DNA of 64,000 nt from Stenotrophomonas sp. UBA2124. Its GTDB lineage: Bacteria; Pseudomonadota; Gammaproteobacteria; Xanthomonadales; Xanthomonadaceae. How positions within the stretch are numbered: position 1 is the first letter of the stretch; every line of letters begins with the position of its first letter. Position numbers and translations under genes: made by a program. The stretch covers positions 179,205 to 243,204 of the forward strand of contig DCXY01000049.1 in the NCBI GenBank assembly GCA_002329155.1, read 5' to 3'. The notes under the pieces are model-generated. The model did no database searches. It had not been told where the DNA came from and worked only from the letters and a program-made list of their open reading frames with translations. Positions 8,528 to 17,480 of this stretch are shown here, in pieces.

Positions 8528-9247
8528 CTAAGGGCGGCTCAGGTCGCCCAGCATTTCCCATGATTTGAGCCCGCGCCCGCCCAGGTGGTGCAGCAGCACC
8601 GCGCGCATCTGCAGGCGCAGGCTGGCCAGGTCATCGGCAGTGGGTTGCTGGTCTTCGGCCAGCGCCAGCAGGGCTGCGCCGGTGGCCAGGCTGCGGCGCT
8701 GCTGGCTGCTGCGCTCGCTGAGCTGGCGCAGCGGGCCTTCCTGCGGGTCCAGCCGGTAACGCGCGGCCGGGTCGATGGGCGCGCCATCGGCGGCACTGGC
8801 CCAGTCGAAACCAAAGCCCAGTGCTTCCAGCAGGTCACGCTCGAAGCGGCGCAGTGTCCATGCCAGCGGCTCGGCATGGCGCAGGCGCTCACGCAGCAGG
8901 CCAAAGGCCGCATGCAGCTCTGGCAGCGGGTCGTGACGCGGCGCCAGCCGCATCACCAGTTCGTTGACATAGAAGCCGGCCAGCATCGACGGCCCCTGCA
9001 GCCGTGGGGCTACATCAGTGCTTTCGGCACGCCGCAGCTGGGCCAGCTCACCGCCCAACACCGCGTCGAACTGGATGGCCTGCAGGGGCTGCAGTGCGGC
9101 ACGCAGTGCCTGCTTCCTGGGCCCCTGCACGCCACGGGCGAGCAGGCCGATGCGGCCATGCTCCAGAGTCAGTGCCTCGACCAGCAGGCTGGTCTCACGC
9201 CAGGGCCGCGCATGCAGCACGTAACCGGGCTGGTTCTCGATCCGCAT
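8528..9247 (-). CDS. recO: DNA repair protein RecO
   Basis: A 239-residue RecO with the N-terminal OB fold (GYVLHARPWRETSLLVEALT, then HGRIGLLARGVQ) and the helical C-terminal domain. It acts in RecF-pathway recombination, loading RecA on SSB-coated gaps. The zinc-binding cysteines found in some RecO proteins are absent, as in many gammaproteobacteria. It is the last gene of the rnc-era-recO run, starting 34 nt after the era stop. Confidence 0.93.
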   Translation of the reverse strand: MRIENQPGYVLHARPWRETSLLVEALTLEHGRIGLLARGVQGPRKQALRAALQPLQAIQFDAVLGGELAQLRRAESTDVAPRLQGPSMLAGFYVNELVMRLAPRHDPLPELHAAFGLLRERLRHAEPLAWTLRRFERDLLEALGFGFDWASAADGAPIDPAARYRLDPQEGPLRQLSERSSQQRRSLATGAALLALAEDQQPTADDLASLRLQMRAVLLHHLGGRGLKSWEMLGDLSRP

Positions 9248-9281
9248 GGGCGCTCAGTGGCCGCAGCGCATCGGCGGCGGC

Positions 9282-10184
9282 TCAGTTGTCGCCGTAGCCA
9301 AAGGCCTTCAGCGCGGCCTCGTCGTCGGACCAGCCCTCACGCACGCGCACCCAGGTTTCCAGGAACACCTTGGCGTCGAACAGCCGCTCCATCTGCAGCC
9401 GCGCCTTGGCGCCGATTTCCTTCAGGCGTGCGCCGCCCTTGCCGATCACGATGGCCTTCTGGCCTTCGCGCTCCACCCAGATCACCGCGCCGATGCGCAG
9501 CAGGTTGCCGTCTTCGGCGAAGCGTTCGATCTCCACGGTGGTGGCATACGGCAGTTCCTCGCCAAGCTGGCGCATCAGCTGCTCGCGGACCAGCTCACCG
9601 GCAAGGAAACGCTGGCTGCGGTCGGTGATTTCGTCCTCGCCGAACATCGGCGGCGCCACCGGCACCAGGCCGATCAGGTCGCGTACCAGTGCTTCCAGCC
9701 CGTTGCGCTTGAGCGCGGAAATCGGGTGCACGGCGGCGAACTCGCGGCCCACGGTGATTTCCTGCAGGAACGGCAGCAGCGCGCCCTTGTCCTTCAGGCG
9801 GTCCACCTTGTTGACCACCAGCACCACCGGAATGCCGGCATCGCGCAGCACGTTGTAGGCCAGGGTGTCCTCTTCGTCCCAGCGGCCGGCCTCGATCACC
9901 AGCAGGCCTGCATCCACGCCTTCCAGCGAGCTGCGCGCGGCGCGGTTCATCACCCGGTTCATGGCCCGCTTCTGCTGCTTGTGCAGCCCGGGGGTATCAA
10001 CCAGCACCAGCTGGCCCTCGGGGAAACTGGCAATGCCCAGCAGGCGGTGGCGCGTGGTCTGCGGGCGGTTGGAGACAATGCTGATCTTGGCGCCGACCAG
10101 TGCATTGGTCAGGGTCGATTTGCCCACGTTCGGGCGGCCGATGACGGCGACGCTGCCACAGCGATGGGTTGAGGTGTCGTTCAC
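9282..10184 (-). CDS. era: Ribosome assembly GTPase Era
   Basis: A 300-residue Era with G1 GRPNVGKST, G3 in VDTPG, G4 in VVNKVDRL, and a C-terminal KH domain (AIVIGKGGARLKEIG) that binds the 3' end of 16S rRNA. It is needed for 30S subunit maturation. The start codon overlaps the rnc stop (ATGA), a conserved arrangement that couples RNase III and Era synthesis. Confidence 0.97.
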   Translation of the reverse strand: MNDTSTHRCGSVAVIGRPNVGKSTLTNALVGAKISIVSNRPQTTRHRLLGIASFPEGQLVLVDTPGLHKQQKRAMNRVMNRAARSSLEGVDAGLLVIEAGRWDEEDTLAYNVLRDAGIPVVLVVNKVDRLKDKGALLPFLQEITVGREFAAVHPISALKRNGLEALVRDLIGLVPVAPPMFGEDEITDRSQRFLAGELVREQLMRQLGEELPYATTVEIERFAEDGNLLRIGAVIWVEREGQKAIVIGKGGARLKEIGAKARLQMERLFDAKVFLETWVRVREGWSDDEAALKAFGYGDN

Positions 10185-10858
10185 TTGGAATCCAGTTGTT
10201 CAATCGCGGCAGCGGCCGCCTGTTGTTCGGCCAGCCGCCGCGAGGTGCCTTCGCCCTCGGTGGTCACGGCCGGGTCAGCCACGGCGCAGCGCACATGGAA
10301 GTGCTTGGCGTGGTCGTCGCCGGTCTCCGATACCAGCTCGTATACCGGCAATGGCTTCTGCCGGGCCTGCAGCCATTCCTGCAGGCGGGTCTTGGGGTCT
10401 TTTTCCGGTTTGCCGGTTGGCAGCGCCGCCAGCGAGGCCTCGAACCACGGCAGCACGCGCGCGCGGCAGGCCTCGAAGCCGGCATCCAGGTAGATGGCCG
10501 CCACCACGGCTTCCACCGTGTCGGCCAGGATGGAATCACGCCGGTGGCCGCCGGATTTCATTTCGCCCGGGCCCAGCGTCAGCCGCTCGCCGAGCTGCAG
10601 GGTGCGTGCGATCACCGCCAGCGCACCCTCGCATACCAGCGAGGCGCGGGCGCGGGTCAACGCGCCCTCGTCGGCCTTGGGCCAACGGCTGAACAGTGCT
10701 TCGGCGATCAGCATGTTGACGATGCTGTCGCCCAGAAACTCCAGGCGCTCGTTGTGCGGGGCGCCGGCACTGCGGTGGGTCAGGGCCTGCCTGAGCAGGT
10801 CCTGATTCCGGAACGGGTGGCCAATGAGGTCACCCCGTTGGAACGTCTTACTCAACAC
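10181..10858 (-). CDS. rnc: Ribonuclease III
   Basis: A 225-residue RNase III. The family signature ERLEFLGDS lies at residues 37-45, the second acidic catalytic cluster is in DTVEAVVAAIYLDAG, and a double-stranded-RNA-binding domain occupies the last 70 residues (DPKTRLQEWLQ through SRRLAEQQAAAAAI). It processes rRNA precursors and structured mRNAs. It overlaps the DUF4845 gene upstream by 11 nt and era downstream by 4 nt. Confidence 0.97.
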   Translation of the reverse strand: MLSKTFQRGDLIGHPFRNQDLLRQALTHRSAGAPHNERLEFLGDSIVNMLIAEALFSRWPKADEGALTRARASLVCEGALAVIARTLQLGERLTLGPGEMKSGGHRRDSILADTVEAVVAAIYLDAGFEACRARVLPWFEASLAALPTGKPEKDPKTRLQEWLQARQKPLPVYELVSETGDDHAKHFHVRCAVADPAVTTEGEGTSRRLAEQQAAAAAIEQLDSK

Positions 10859-11219
10859 CGCTCCCTGTCAGGTCCTGGGTATTCTCGAAGTTGCCCACGA
10901 TGTCCAGGTTGCCCACCAGCGGGCGGCGCACTTCGTACTTCACGGTCATGCGCACGCCACCGTCGATGCGGTCGAACTTGATGTCGTTGCTCTTTATGCT
11001 CTCGGAGTAGTTCATGTCCAGGCGCTTGAGCAGCATCTCGCGCGCCTTCATCGGGTCCGCGCTGCCCGGCTCGTTGGCCAGGGCCTTCATCGAGGTCTTG
11101 AGGGCATAGAACTCCTGGTACATCGGGAACAGCTTCATGGCGATGAACAGTGCGAAGCCGACCACGGCCAGCACCACCACGAACGACAGCAGCGTCATAC
11201 CACCTTGTGTGCGCTTCAT
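10848..11219 (-). CDS. DUF4845 single-pass membrane protein
   Basis: A 123-residue protein with a short basic N-terminus (MKRTQGG) and one hydrophobic segment (LLSFVVVLAVVGFALFIAM). The periplasmic region carries the DUF4845 features MYQEFYALKTSM and VKYEVRRPLVGN. Its N-terminus resembles a type IV pilin-like prepilin (GGMTLLSF), but the cleavage-site Glu is missing. It is always found between lepB and rnc in this group; its function is unknown to me. The start is the ATG at 11219 behind GGGGAGA. Confidence 0.85.
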   Translation of the reverse strand: MKRTQGGMTLLSFVVVLAVVGFALFIAMKLFPMYQEFYALKTSMKALANEPGSADPMKAREMLLKRLDMNYSESIKSNDIKFDRIDGGVRMTVKYEVRRPLVGNLDIVGNFENTQDLTGSGVE

Positions 11220-11251
11220 TGCGATCTCCCCAGATACGCGTTGTTGGTCAA

Positions 11252-12055
11252 TCATTGAATGCCGGACCCGATGCGGGACGGCTCGAAACTTGCCTTGCAG
11301 AACCAGCCGGAGCAGTTCAGCCAGATCATGAACGCCTTGCCGCGCAGGTTCTGCTCCGGCAGGAAGTGGGTCTGCGTCCAGAAGCGGCTGTCCTCGCTGT
11401 TGTCGCGGTTGTCACCCATCACGAAATACTGGCCTTCCGGCACCACCCAGTCGCCCTGCCCGCGCGGGTCGGCGCGGCCCAGCAGCTCCAGCACGGTATG
11501 GGTACGCCCCGGCAGCTGTTCGGTCAACAGGCTGGAGCCTGTCATCTGCGCGCCCGGGCCCTTGCCCACGTACTCGCCGCGCTCCTGGTAGGTCACCGGC
11601 TCGCCGTTGATGGACAGGGTGTCGCCATGGAAACCGATGCGGTCGCCGGGCAGGCCGATCACCCGCTTGATCCAGTTCTGGTCCGGCGCGTGCGGCGGCT
11701 TGAACACCACCACGTCGCCGCGCTTGGGCTCGCCCACCGGGATGATCTTGGTGTTGGTGATCGGCAGGCGGAAACCGTAGGAGAACTTGTTGACCAGGAT
11801 GAAATCGCCGATCAGCAGGTTGGGCATCATCGAGCTGGACGGAATCTTGTACGGCTCGGCCACGAAGCTGCGCAGGATCAGCACCACCGCCAGCACCGGG
11901 AAGAAGGCGCGCGAGTAGTCGACCACCGCCGGCTCCTCGCCATCGAGCAGGCTGGCCTTGGCCGCGCGCCGCCTGGCCAGGAACAGCTTGTCCAGCAGCA
12001 GGATCAGGCCGGAGCCCAGCGTCAGTACGACCAGGAGGATCTCAAACAGTTTCAT
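11252..12055 (-). CDS. lepB: Signal peptidase I
   Basis: A 267-residue inner-membrane serine protease with two N-terminal membrane segments. The catalytic Ser is at about residue 75 in IPSSSMMP and the general-base Lys at about residue 130 in NWIKRVIGLPGD. Box E (MGDNRDNSEDSR) is also present. It cleaves signal peptides of Sec- and Tat-exported proteins. It lies between lepA and the DUF4845 gene with short gaps, consistent with one operon. Confidence 0.96.
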   Translation of the reverse strand: MKLFEILLVVLTLGSGLILLLDKLFLARRRAAKASLLDGEEPAVVDYSRAFFPVLAVVLILRSFVAEPYKIPSSSMMPNLLIGDFILVNKFSYGFRLPITNTKIIPVGEPKRGDVVVFKPPHAPDQNWIKRVIGLPGDRIGFHGDTLSINGEPVTYQERGEYVGKGPGAQMTGSSLLTEQLPGRTHTVLELLGRADPRGQGDWVVPEGQYFVMGDNRDNSEDSRFWTQTHFLPEQNLRGKAFMIWLNCSGWFCKASFEPSRIGSGIQ

Positions 12056-12107
12056 TCACGGTCCTTTGCAGCATGACCAGCCGGCCGCCAGGCGGCCGGC
12101 CACGGGC

Positions 12108-13916
12108 TTACTTGTTGTCCATCTGCAGCACGGCCAGGAAGGCTTCCTGCGGGATTTCCACGCGGCCCACCTGCTTCATGCGCTTCTTGCCTTCCTTCTG
12201 CTTCTCCAGCAGCTTCTTCTTGCGCGAAACGTCGCCACCATAGCACTTGGCCAGCACGTTCTTGCGCATGGCCTTGACCGTGGTGCGGGCGATGATCTGC
12301 GCACCGATCGCGGCCTGGATGGCCACGTCGAACATCTGCCGGGGAATCAGGTCCTTCATCTTCTCGCACAGCTCGCGGCCACGGCGGTCGGCATGGCTGC
12401 GGTGGGCGATCAGCGACAGGGCGTCCACCTTGTCACCGTTGATCAGCACGTCCACACGCACGAATGGGCCGGCGTCGAAACGCACGAAGTGGTAATCCAG
12501 CGAGGCGTAGCCACGGCTTACCGACTTGAGCTTGTCGAAGAAGTCCAGCACCACTTCGGCCATCGGCAGCTCGTAGCTGATCTGCACCTGGCTGCCCATG
12601 TAGGTGATGCTGATCTGGGTGCCGCGCTTTTCTTCGCACAGCTTGATGATGCTGCCGATGTAGTCCTCGGGGGTGAGGATGTTGGCGCGGATGATGGGCT
12701 CGCGGATTTCTTCCACCGTGTTGACCGGCGGCAGCTTGGCCGGGTTGTCCATCATCACGATGGTGCCGTCGCTCTTGAGCACCTCGTAGATCACCGTCGG
12801 CGCGGTGCTGATCAGGTCCAGGTTGTATTCGCGCTCCAGGCGTTCCTGCACGATTTCCATGTGCAGCATGCCCAGGAAGCCGCAGCGGAAGCCGAAGCCC
12901 ATGGCCTCGGAGCTTTCCGGCTCGAAGCGCAGCGCGGCGTCGTTCAGGCGCAGCTTGTCCAGCGCCTCGCGCAGGTCCGGGTAATCCTCGGCGTCCACCG
13001 GGAACAGGCCGGCGAACACGCGCGGCTGCATTTCCTGGAAGCCGGGCAGCGGCTCCGGTGCCGGGTCGGCCAGCAGGGTCAGGGTGTCGCCCACCGGCGC
13101 ACCGTGCACGTCCTTGATGCTGGCGTTGATCCAGCCCACTTCGCCGGCACGCAGCGACGCGGTTTCCTTGCGCTTGGGCGTGAACACGCCCACCTTGTCC
13201 ACCTGGTGCCAACGGCCCGTGGACATCACCTGGATCTTGTCGCCGGCCTTGATCTCGCCCTGCATCACGCGCACCAGCGACACCACGCCGAGGTAGTTGT
13301 CGAACCAGGAGTCGATGATCAGCGCCTGCAGCTTGTTGCTGCCACGGTCGGCCGGCGGCGGGATGCGGTGCACGATGGCTTCCAGCACCTCTTCGATGTT
13401 CAGGCCGGTCTTGGCGCTGACCGGCACCGCATCGGAGGCGTCGATGCCGATCACGGCCTCGATCTCGGCCTTGGCGCGGTCGATGTCGGCGGTCGGCAGG
13501 TCGATCTTGTTCAGCACCGGCACCACTTCCAGGCCCTGCTCGATGGCCGTGTAACAGTTGGCCACCGACTGCGCTTCCACGCCCTGGGCCGCGTCCACCA
13601 CCAGCAGCGCGCCTTCGCAGGCGGCCAGCGAGCGGCTGACTTCATAGGAGAAGTCAACGTGGCCGGGGGTGTCGATGAAGTTCAGGAAGTAGGTCTGGCC
13701 GTTGCGGGCCGTATACGGCACCGACACCGACTGCGACTTGATCGTGATGCCACGCTCGCGCTCGATCGGATTGTTGTCGAGCACCTGCGCTTCCATTTCG
13801 CGCGCGGTCAAGCCGCCACACAACTGGATGATGCGGTCGGCCAGGGTGGACTTGCCGTGGTCGACGTGGGCGATGATGGAAAAGTTGCGGATCATCCGCA
13901 TTGAATCGTGTGACAT
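12108..13916 (-). CDS. lepA: Elongation factor 4 (LepA back-translocase)
   Basis: A 602-residue translational GTPase. It has G1 AHVDHGKST, G2/G3 in ERERGITI and DTPGHVDF, G4 NKID, the EF-G-like domains and the LepA-specific C-terminal domain ending ...VLQMDNK. The N-terminus MSHDSMRMIRNFSII matches the form I recall for Xanthomonas LepA, which supports the start at 13916 although its ribosome site is weak. EF4 remobilises stalled ribosomes and aids 30S biogenesis. It precedes lepB. Confidence 0.97.
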   Translation of the reverse strand: MSHDSMRMIRNFSIIAHVDHGKSTLADRIIQLCGGLTAREMEAQVLDNNPIERERGITIKSQSVSVPYTARNGQTYFLNFIDTPGHVDFSYEVSRSLAACEGALLVVDAAQGVEAQSVANCYTAIEQGLEVVPVLNKIDLPTADIDRAKAEIEAVIGIDASDAVPVSAKTGLNIEEVLEAIVHRIPPPADRGSNKLQALIIDSWFDNYLGVVSLVRVMQGEIKAGDKIQVMSTGRWHQVDKVGVFTPKRKETASLRAGEVGWINASIKDVHGAPVGDTLTLLADPAPEPLPGFQEMQPRVFAGLFPVDAEDYPDLREALDKLRLNDAALRFEPESSEAMGFGFRCGFLGMLHMEIVQERLEREYNLDLISTAPTVIYEVLKSDGTIVMMDNPAKLPPVNTVEEIREPIIRANILTPEDYIGSIIKLCEEKRGTQISITYMGSQVQISYELPMAEVVLDFFDKLKSVSRGYASLDYHFVRFDAGPFVRVDVLINGDKVDALSLIAHRSHADRRGRELCEKMKDLIPRQMFDVAIQAAIGAQIIARTTVKAMRKNVLAKCYGGDVSRKKKLLEKQKEGKKRMKQVGRVEIPQEAFLAVLQMDNK

Positions 13917-14023
13917 AGGTGGCGGCGGCGCGCGGCGTCGTCAGGATAACGGCACATTATCGCACGCCCGGCCAAGCCCCCGCACAGGGGCTGTTGCAGC
14001 CTGTTGCGTCTGGCTGAACGGAA

Positions 14024-14045
14024 GGAGCCGCCCGAAGGCGGCTCC
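14024..14045 (-). terminator. UUCG-loop terminator after mucD
   Basis: On the minus strand a 9-bp GC-rich stem (GGAGCCGCC with its complement) closes on a TTCG tetraloop, an exceptionally stable hairpin, and is followed by TTCCGTTC. It lies 27 nt past the mucD stop and separates the rpoE-rseA-mucD unit from lepA. Confidence 0.75.
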
Positions 14046-14071
14046 CGTTGCGGTGACTGGGCCGGCGGGAC

Positions 14072-15607
14072 TCAATCGCCCGCCCTGACCGCCACATAGG
14101 CACTGTTGGCACCAGCACGCACCAGCAGCGGCACCACATCACCCTTTTTGTAGCCCGCCAGCTCACGGTTCAGGGCCGCCACGCTACCCACCGAGGCGCT
14201 CCTGACCTTCAGCACCACCATGCCCGGGGACAGCCGTGCCTCGCGGGCAGCCTGGCTGTTGACGCCGGTGATGCGTACACCCTCACCCGCCGCCAGACCC
14301 AGCTGGCTGCGTTCGGCGGCGGTCAGGTCAGCCACTTCCAGGCCCAGCAGCGCGTTGGCACCGGCCTGCGGCGCGGCCTCCTGGGCATTGCCGCCCGGGG
14401 CGGTCGCCTGACGCTGTGCATCTTCGGTCAGTTCGTTCAGCGTGACCGTCACCTCGCGCGGCTTGCCATCGCGCAGGATGCCCAGGCGCACCTTGCTGCC
14501 CGGTGCCATGGCACCGATCAGCGGCGGCAGATCGCTGGAATTGTTGATCTCGGTGCCATTGGCCGACCGGATCACGTCACCCACCTCGATGCCGGCCTTG
14601 GCGGCTGCACTATCTGGGACCATCTGGTTGACCAGCGCGCCACGGCTGTCAGGCAGCTTGAAGCCCTGGGCGATGTCGGACGTTACTTCGCCCACCATCA
14701 CGCCCAGCTGGCCACGGCTGACCTTGCCGGTCTTCTTGATCTGGTCCACGGCACCCATCGCCAGATCAATCGGAATGGCGAAACTGATGCCCATGTAGCC
14801 GCCGGACGCCGAGAAGATCTGCGAATTGATGCCGACCACTTCACCGCGCGTATTCAGCAATGGGCCGCCCGAATTGCCCTGGTTGATCGCCACGTCGGTC
14901 TGGATGAACGGCACGTAGCGTTGGTCGGCGTAAGGGTTGCTGCGCCCGGTGGCGCTGACGATGCCGGCGGTGACCGAGTGATCCAGCCCGAACGGCGAAC
15001 CGATGGCCACCACCCACTGGCCGGGCTTGAGCGTGTTGGAATCACCCACGCGTACGGTCGGCAGGTTCTTGCCGTCGATCTTGAGCAGGGCCACGTCGTA
15101 CTGGGCGTCGCTGCCCACCACCTTGGCGGTGAACTCGCGGCGGTCGCTGAGCTTGACCTTGACCGACTCGGCGCCGTCCACGACGTGGTGGTTGGTCAGC
15201 ACGTAGCCGTCATTGGAAATGATGAAGCCCGAGCCCATGCCACGGCCGCGCGGGGCGTTGTCCTGGCGGCCACGCGGGCCCTGCCCCGGGCCGGGCATCT
15301 GGAAATCCGGGCCGAAGAAGCGGCGGAAGAAGTCCGGCATGTCGTCCATGTCCGGGCCACCGGCCATGCGCGGGTCGCGGCGGCTGCCGATGACCGTTTC
15401 GACGTTGACCACGCCCGGGCCGACCTGATCGACCAGCTGGGTGAAGTCAGGCAGGCCGCTGACCAGCTGCGGCGCAGGCGCTGCCGCCGGGCGCGCGGCG
15501 GCAACCTGTTCGGTCGGCGCGCTGGGCGCATTGCTCTGCGCGCACGCGGCCAGCGGCAGGGTCATCGCCAGCAGGCCAAACAGCTGGGTGTGGATACGGT
15601 GGGACAT
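14072..15607 (-). CDS. mucD: DegP/MucD-type periplasmic serine protease
   Basis: A 511-residue HtrA-family protease. The catalytic triad is His-141 (TNHHVV), Asp-171 (DVALLKI) and Ser-246 (QGNSGGPLL), followed by two PDZ domains. The signal peptide ends LPLAAC with Cys-22, which fits a lipobox, so the protein may be lipid-anchored rather than soluble; the following Ala-Gln does not predict inner-membrane retention. A Pro/Gly-rich loop (about residues 81-125) corresponds to the LA loop. HtrA proteins degrade misfolded envelope proteins. The gene is third in the rpoE-rseA-mucD unit, the arrangement used for sigma-E/AlgU control. The start has GGAGG upstream. Confidence 0.93.
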   Translation of the reverse strand: MSHRIHTQLFGLLAMTLPLAACAQSNAPSAPTEQVAAARPAAAPAPQLVSGLPDFTQLVDQVGPGVVNVETVIGSRRDPRMAGGPDMDDMPDFFRRFFGPDFQMPGPGQGPRGRQDNAPRGRGMGSGFIISNDGYVLTNHHVVDGAESVKVKLSDRREFTAKVVGSDAQYDVALLKIDGKNLPTVRVGDSNTLKPGQWVVAIGSPFGLDHSVTAGIVSATGRSNPYADQRYVPFIQTDVAINQGNSGGPLLNTRGEVVGINSQIFSASGGYMGISFAIPIDLAMGAVDQIKKTGKVSRGQLGVMVGEVTSDIAQGFKLPDSRGALVNQMVPDSAAAKAGIEVGDVIRSANGTEINNSSDLPPLIGAMAPGSKVRLGILRDGKPREVTVTLNELTEDAQRQATAPGGNAQEAAPQAGANALLGLEVADLTAAERSQLGLAAGEGVRITGVNSQAAREARLSPGMVVLKVRSASVGSVAALNRELAGYKKGDVVPLLVRAGANSAYVAVRAGD

Positions 15608-15724
15608 CAGCGAGCCTCCGATTCAGCTAAACGTGTGGGGGAACCCGAGCACTGCACGCCATGGGCACGCAGGGTGGATCAAAGCGGGGCGGTGCCGGTG
15701 GCAGGACCGCCACCGGCACGCGGA

Positions 15725-16627
15725 TCAGTGGTGCAGCTGTGGCTGCGGGCTCGCGGCGGCATCCTGCACGGGCAGGCGCGGCTCGAACGGGTAAAACGTG
15801 GCACCGGCCTGCTGGGCCGGGAAGCTGGCATTGAACGCCCCGCTCTGCGGCAGATTGGAGCGCGGCCACGGCCGCGACTGCAGGCCATTGGCGGCGGCGA
15901 ACGGGTCGGGCGACAGGCCATGGCCGGCCGCGGGGCTGAGCGGCAGCACCGGTGCGGCACTGGCCACGGCGCGCTGCGGCTCGCTGGCCCGGCTCACCGC
16001 CGAGGCGCGGGCGGCCTGCTGGGTGCGGGTGGCACTGCCACGGCGCTGGCTGGCGTCCTGGCGGCGGGCGGCGGCAACCGCCACGGCCGGGGCGGCGGCC
16101 ACCAGTACGGCGGCATCGTTCACCACCTTGCCCGGTGCCGACTGGGCTGGCATGGCAGGCTCGGAAGCCGGCAGGGTGACCTGCGCGGTGGTGGCCACCA
16201 CCGGCGGCTCGGCCACCGGGTTGCCGGGCAACTGCTCGCGGGCCATGAACAGGGCCACCGCAGCCACCGACGCGGCCAGCGCGGCACCGCCGCTCCAGCG
16301 CATCCAGCCTCGCGCCTTCTGCTGCTGCGGCGCGGCCTGCACCGGCCCGTTGGCGACAGCGTCGGCCGCGATGGCTGCGCGCACCTTCTGGCTGAAATCC
16401 AGCGGCGCCGGCGCGGTGCCCTTGCCCCGCAGCACGTCGCCCAGCATCTGCCAACGCTCCTGGCAGGCGGCCAGCTCCAGGTCATGCTCGATGCGGCGCA
16501 GCATGAAGCGCGCCTCATCCGTGGCCAGCTCACCATCCACCAGCGCGGACAGCTGCTGGCGGTAGTGCAACTCGAATTTGTCGGGGACTTGGGTCATCTC
16601 TTCCGGGGTACGGCCTGTGGGGTTCAT
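15725..16627 (-). CDS. rseA: Anti-sigma-E factor, RseA/MucA family
   Basis: A 300-residue protein. The N-terminal cytoplasmic anti-sigma domain includes QQLSALVDGELATDEARFML and CQERWQMLGDVLRG. It is followed by a membrane segment around residues 110-130 (AALAASVAAVALFM) and a low-complexity Ala/Pro-rich periplasmic region that is longer than in E. coli RseA (216 residues). It holds sigma-E at the membrane until regulated proteolysis. The start overlaps the rpoE stop (ATGA); a start 30 nt downstream (MTQVPDKF, behind GGAAGAG) is an alternative. Confidence 0.88.
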   Translation of the reverse strand: MNPTGRTPEEMTQVPDKFELHYRQQLSALVDGELATDEARFMLRRIEHDLELAACQERWQMLGDVLRGKGTAPAPLDFSQKVRAAIAADAVANGPVQAAPQQQKARGWMRWSGGAALAASVAAVALFMAREQLPGNPVAEPPVVATTAQVTLPASEPAMPAQSAPGKVVNDAAVLVAAAPAVAVAAARRQDASQRRGSATRTQQAARASAVSRASEPQRAVASAAPVLPLSPAAGHGLSPDPFAAANGLQSRPWPRSNLPQSGAFNASFPAQQAGATFYPFEPRLPVQDAAASPQPQLHH

Positions 16628-17244
16628 ATGCGGCTCCGCTCACGGGTGGCGCTGGCGGTGTCCAGCAAGGGGCGCAACTGGGTGTCGATGGCCTCGCGTG
16701 CGCGGAATATCCGCGAACGCACCGTGCCGATCGGGCAGCCCATCTTCTGTGCGATTTCCTCGTAGCTCATGCCTTCCACCTCTCGCAGCGTGATGGCCGA
16801 ACGCAGCTCTTCGGGCAGCGCATCGACCGCCTTCATCACGGTCTGTTCCAGTTCCTGGCGCATCAGCTCGCGCTCGGGGGTATCGGTGTCGCGCAACCGC
16901 GTGCCGCTGTCGAACTGTTCGGCATCGCTGATGTCCACGTCATCGGTGGGCGGTCGGCGGTTGTGTGCGGCCAGGTAGTTCTTTGCGGTGTTCACGGCTA
17001 TCCGATGCAACCAGGTATAGAACTGGGCGTCGCCACGGAAACTGCCGATAGCGCGGTAGGCGCGTACGAAAGTGTCCTGGGCCACGTCCTGACATTCACT
17101 CCAGTCGGCGATGTAGCGGCCGATCAACGCGATGATCCGGTGCTGGTATTTGCGTACCAGGACATCGAACGCCGCGCTCTCGCCACGCTGCACACGCCGG
17201 ACCAGTTCCAGATCCAGCTCCTGCGGTGTTTCAACCTCGGCCAT
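16624..17244 (-). CDS. rpoE: RNA polymerase sigma-E factor (RpoE/AlgU)
   Basis: A 206-residue ECF sigma factor. Region 2 is ELVRRVQRGESAAFDVLVRK to QDVAQDTFVRAYRAI, with FRGDAQFYTWLHRIAVN for -10 recognition. Region 4 is LREVEGMSYEEIAQKMGCPI followed by GTVRSRIFRARE. These are the RpoE/AlgU (ECF02) signatures. The start is the ATG at 17244 with AGGAG upstream. It is first in the rpoE-rseA-mucD unit. A promoter matching the sigma-E consensus lies 40-66 nt upstream, so it probably activates itself. Confidence 0.95.
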   Translation of the reverse strand: MAEVETPQELDLELVRRVQRGESAAFDVLVRKYQHRIIALIGRYIADWSECQDVAQDTFVRAYRAIGSFRGDAQFYTWLHRIAVNTAKNYLAAHNRRPPTDDVDISDAEQFDSGTRLRDTDTPERELMRQELEQTVMKAVDALPEELRSAITLREVEGMSYEEIAQKMGCPIGTVRSRIFRAREAIDTQLRPLLDTASATRERSRI

Positions 17245-17283
17245 TCGGGCCGCACTCCTGTCAGCCCAACCGACGTCGGGCAA

Positions 17284-17310
17284 TGAGACCGCTGTTCGCG
17301 GTAAAAGTTC
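17284..17310 (-). promoter_or_regulatory. Sigma-E-type promoter upstream of rpoE
   Basis: The minus strand shows GAACTT (17310-17305), a 16-nt spacer, and TCTCA (17288-17284). The sigma-E consensus is GAACTT-N16-TCTGA, so the -35 is perfect, the spacing exact, and the -10 differs at one base. The predicted transcription start near 17278 leaves a leader of about 34 nt. Confidence 0.75.
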
Positions 17311-17480
17311 AGTCCCCTCCACAAAGGGGGCCGCACCAGCTTTTAACTCCCGTTCGGCTAACCTGTGCCTGAGCAGAGGAAGGGCGAAACGCGTCACCCA
17401 TAAGCATTGGGATTTGACGTCAGGGAAACAACCTCTGGATCATAGCGGCCTTCTCCATACACAACCGGATGGAACGTCCC

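Noticed and set aside
11958..13904. 648-codon open frame on the plus strand
   Set aside because: Exact antisense of lepA; its His-rich composition is the shadow of LepA codons.
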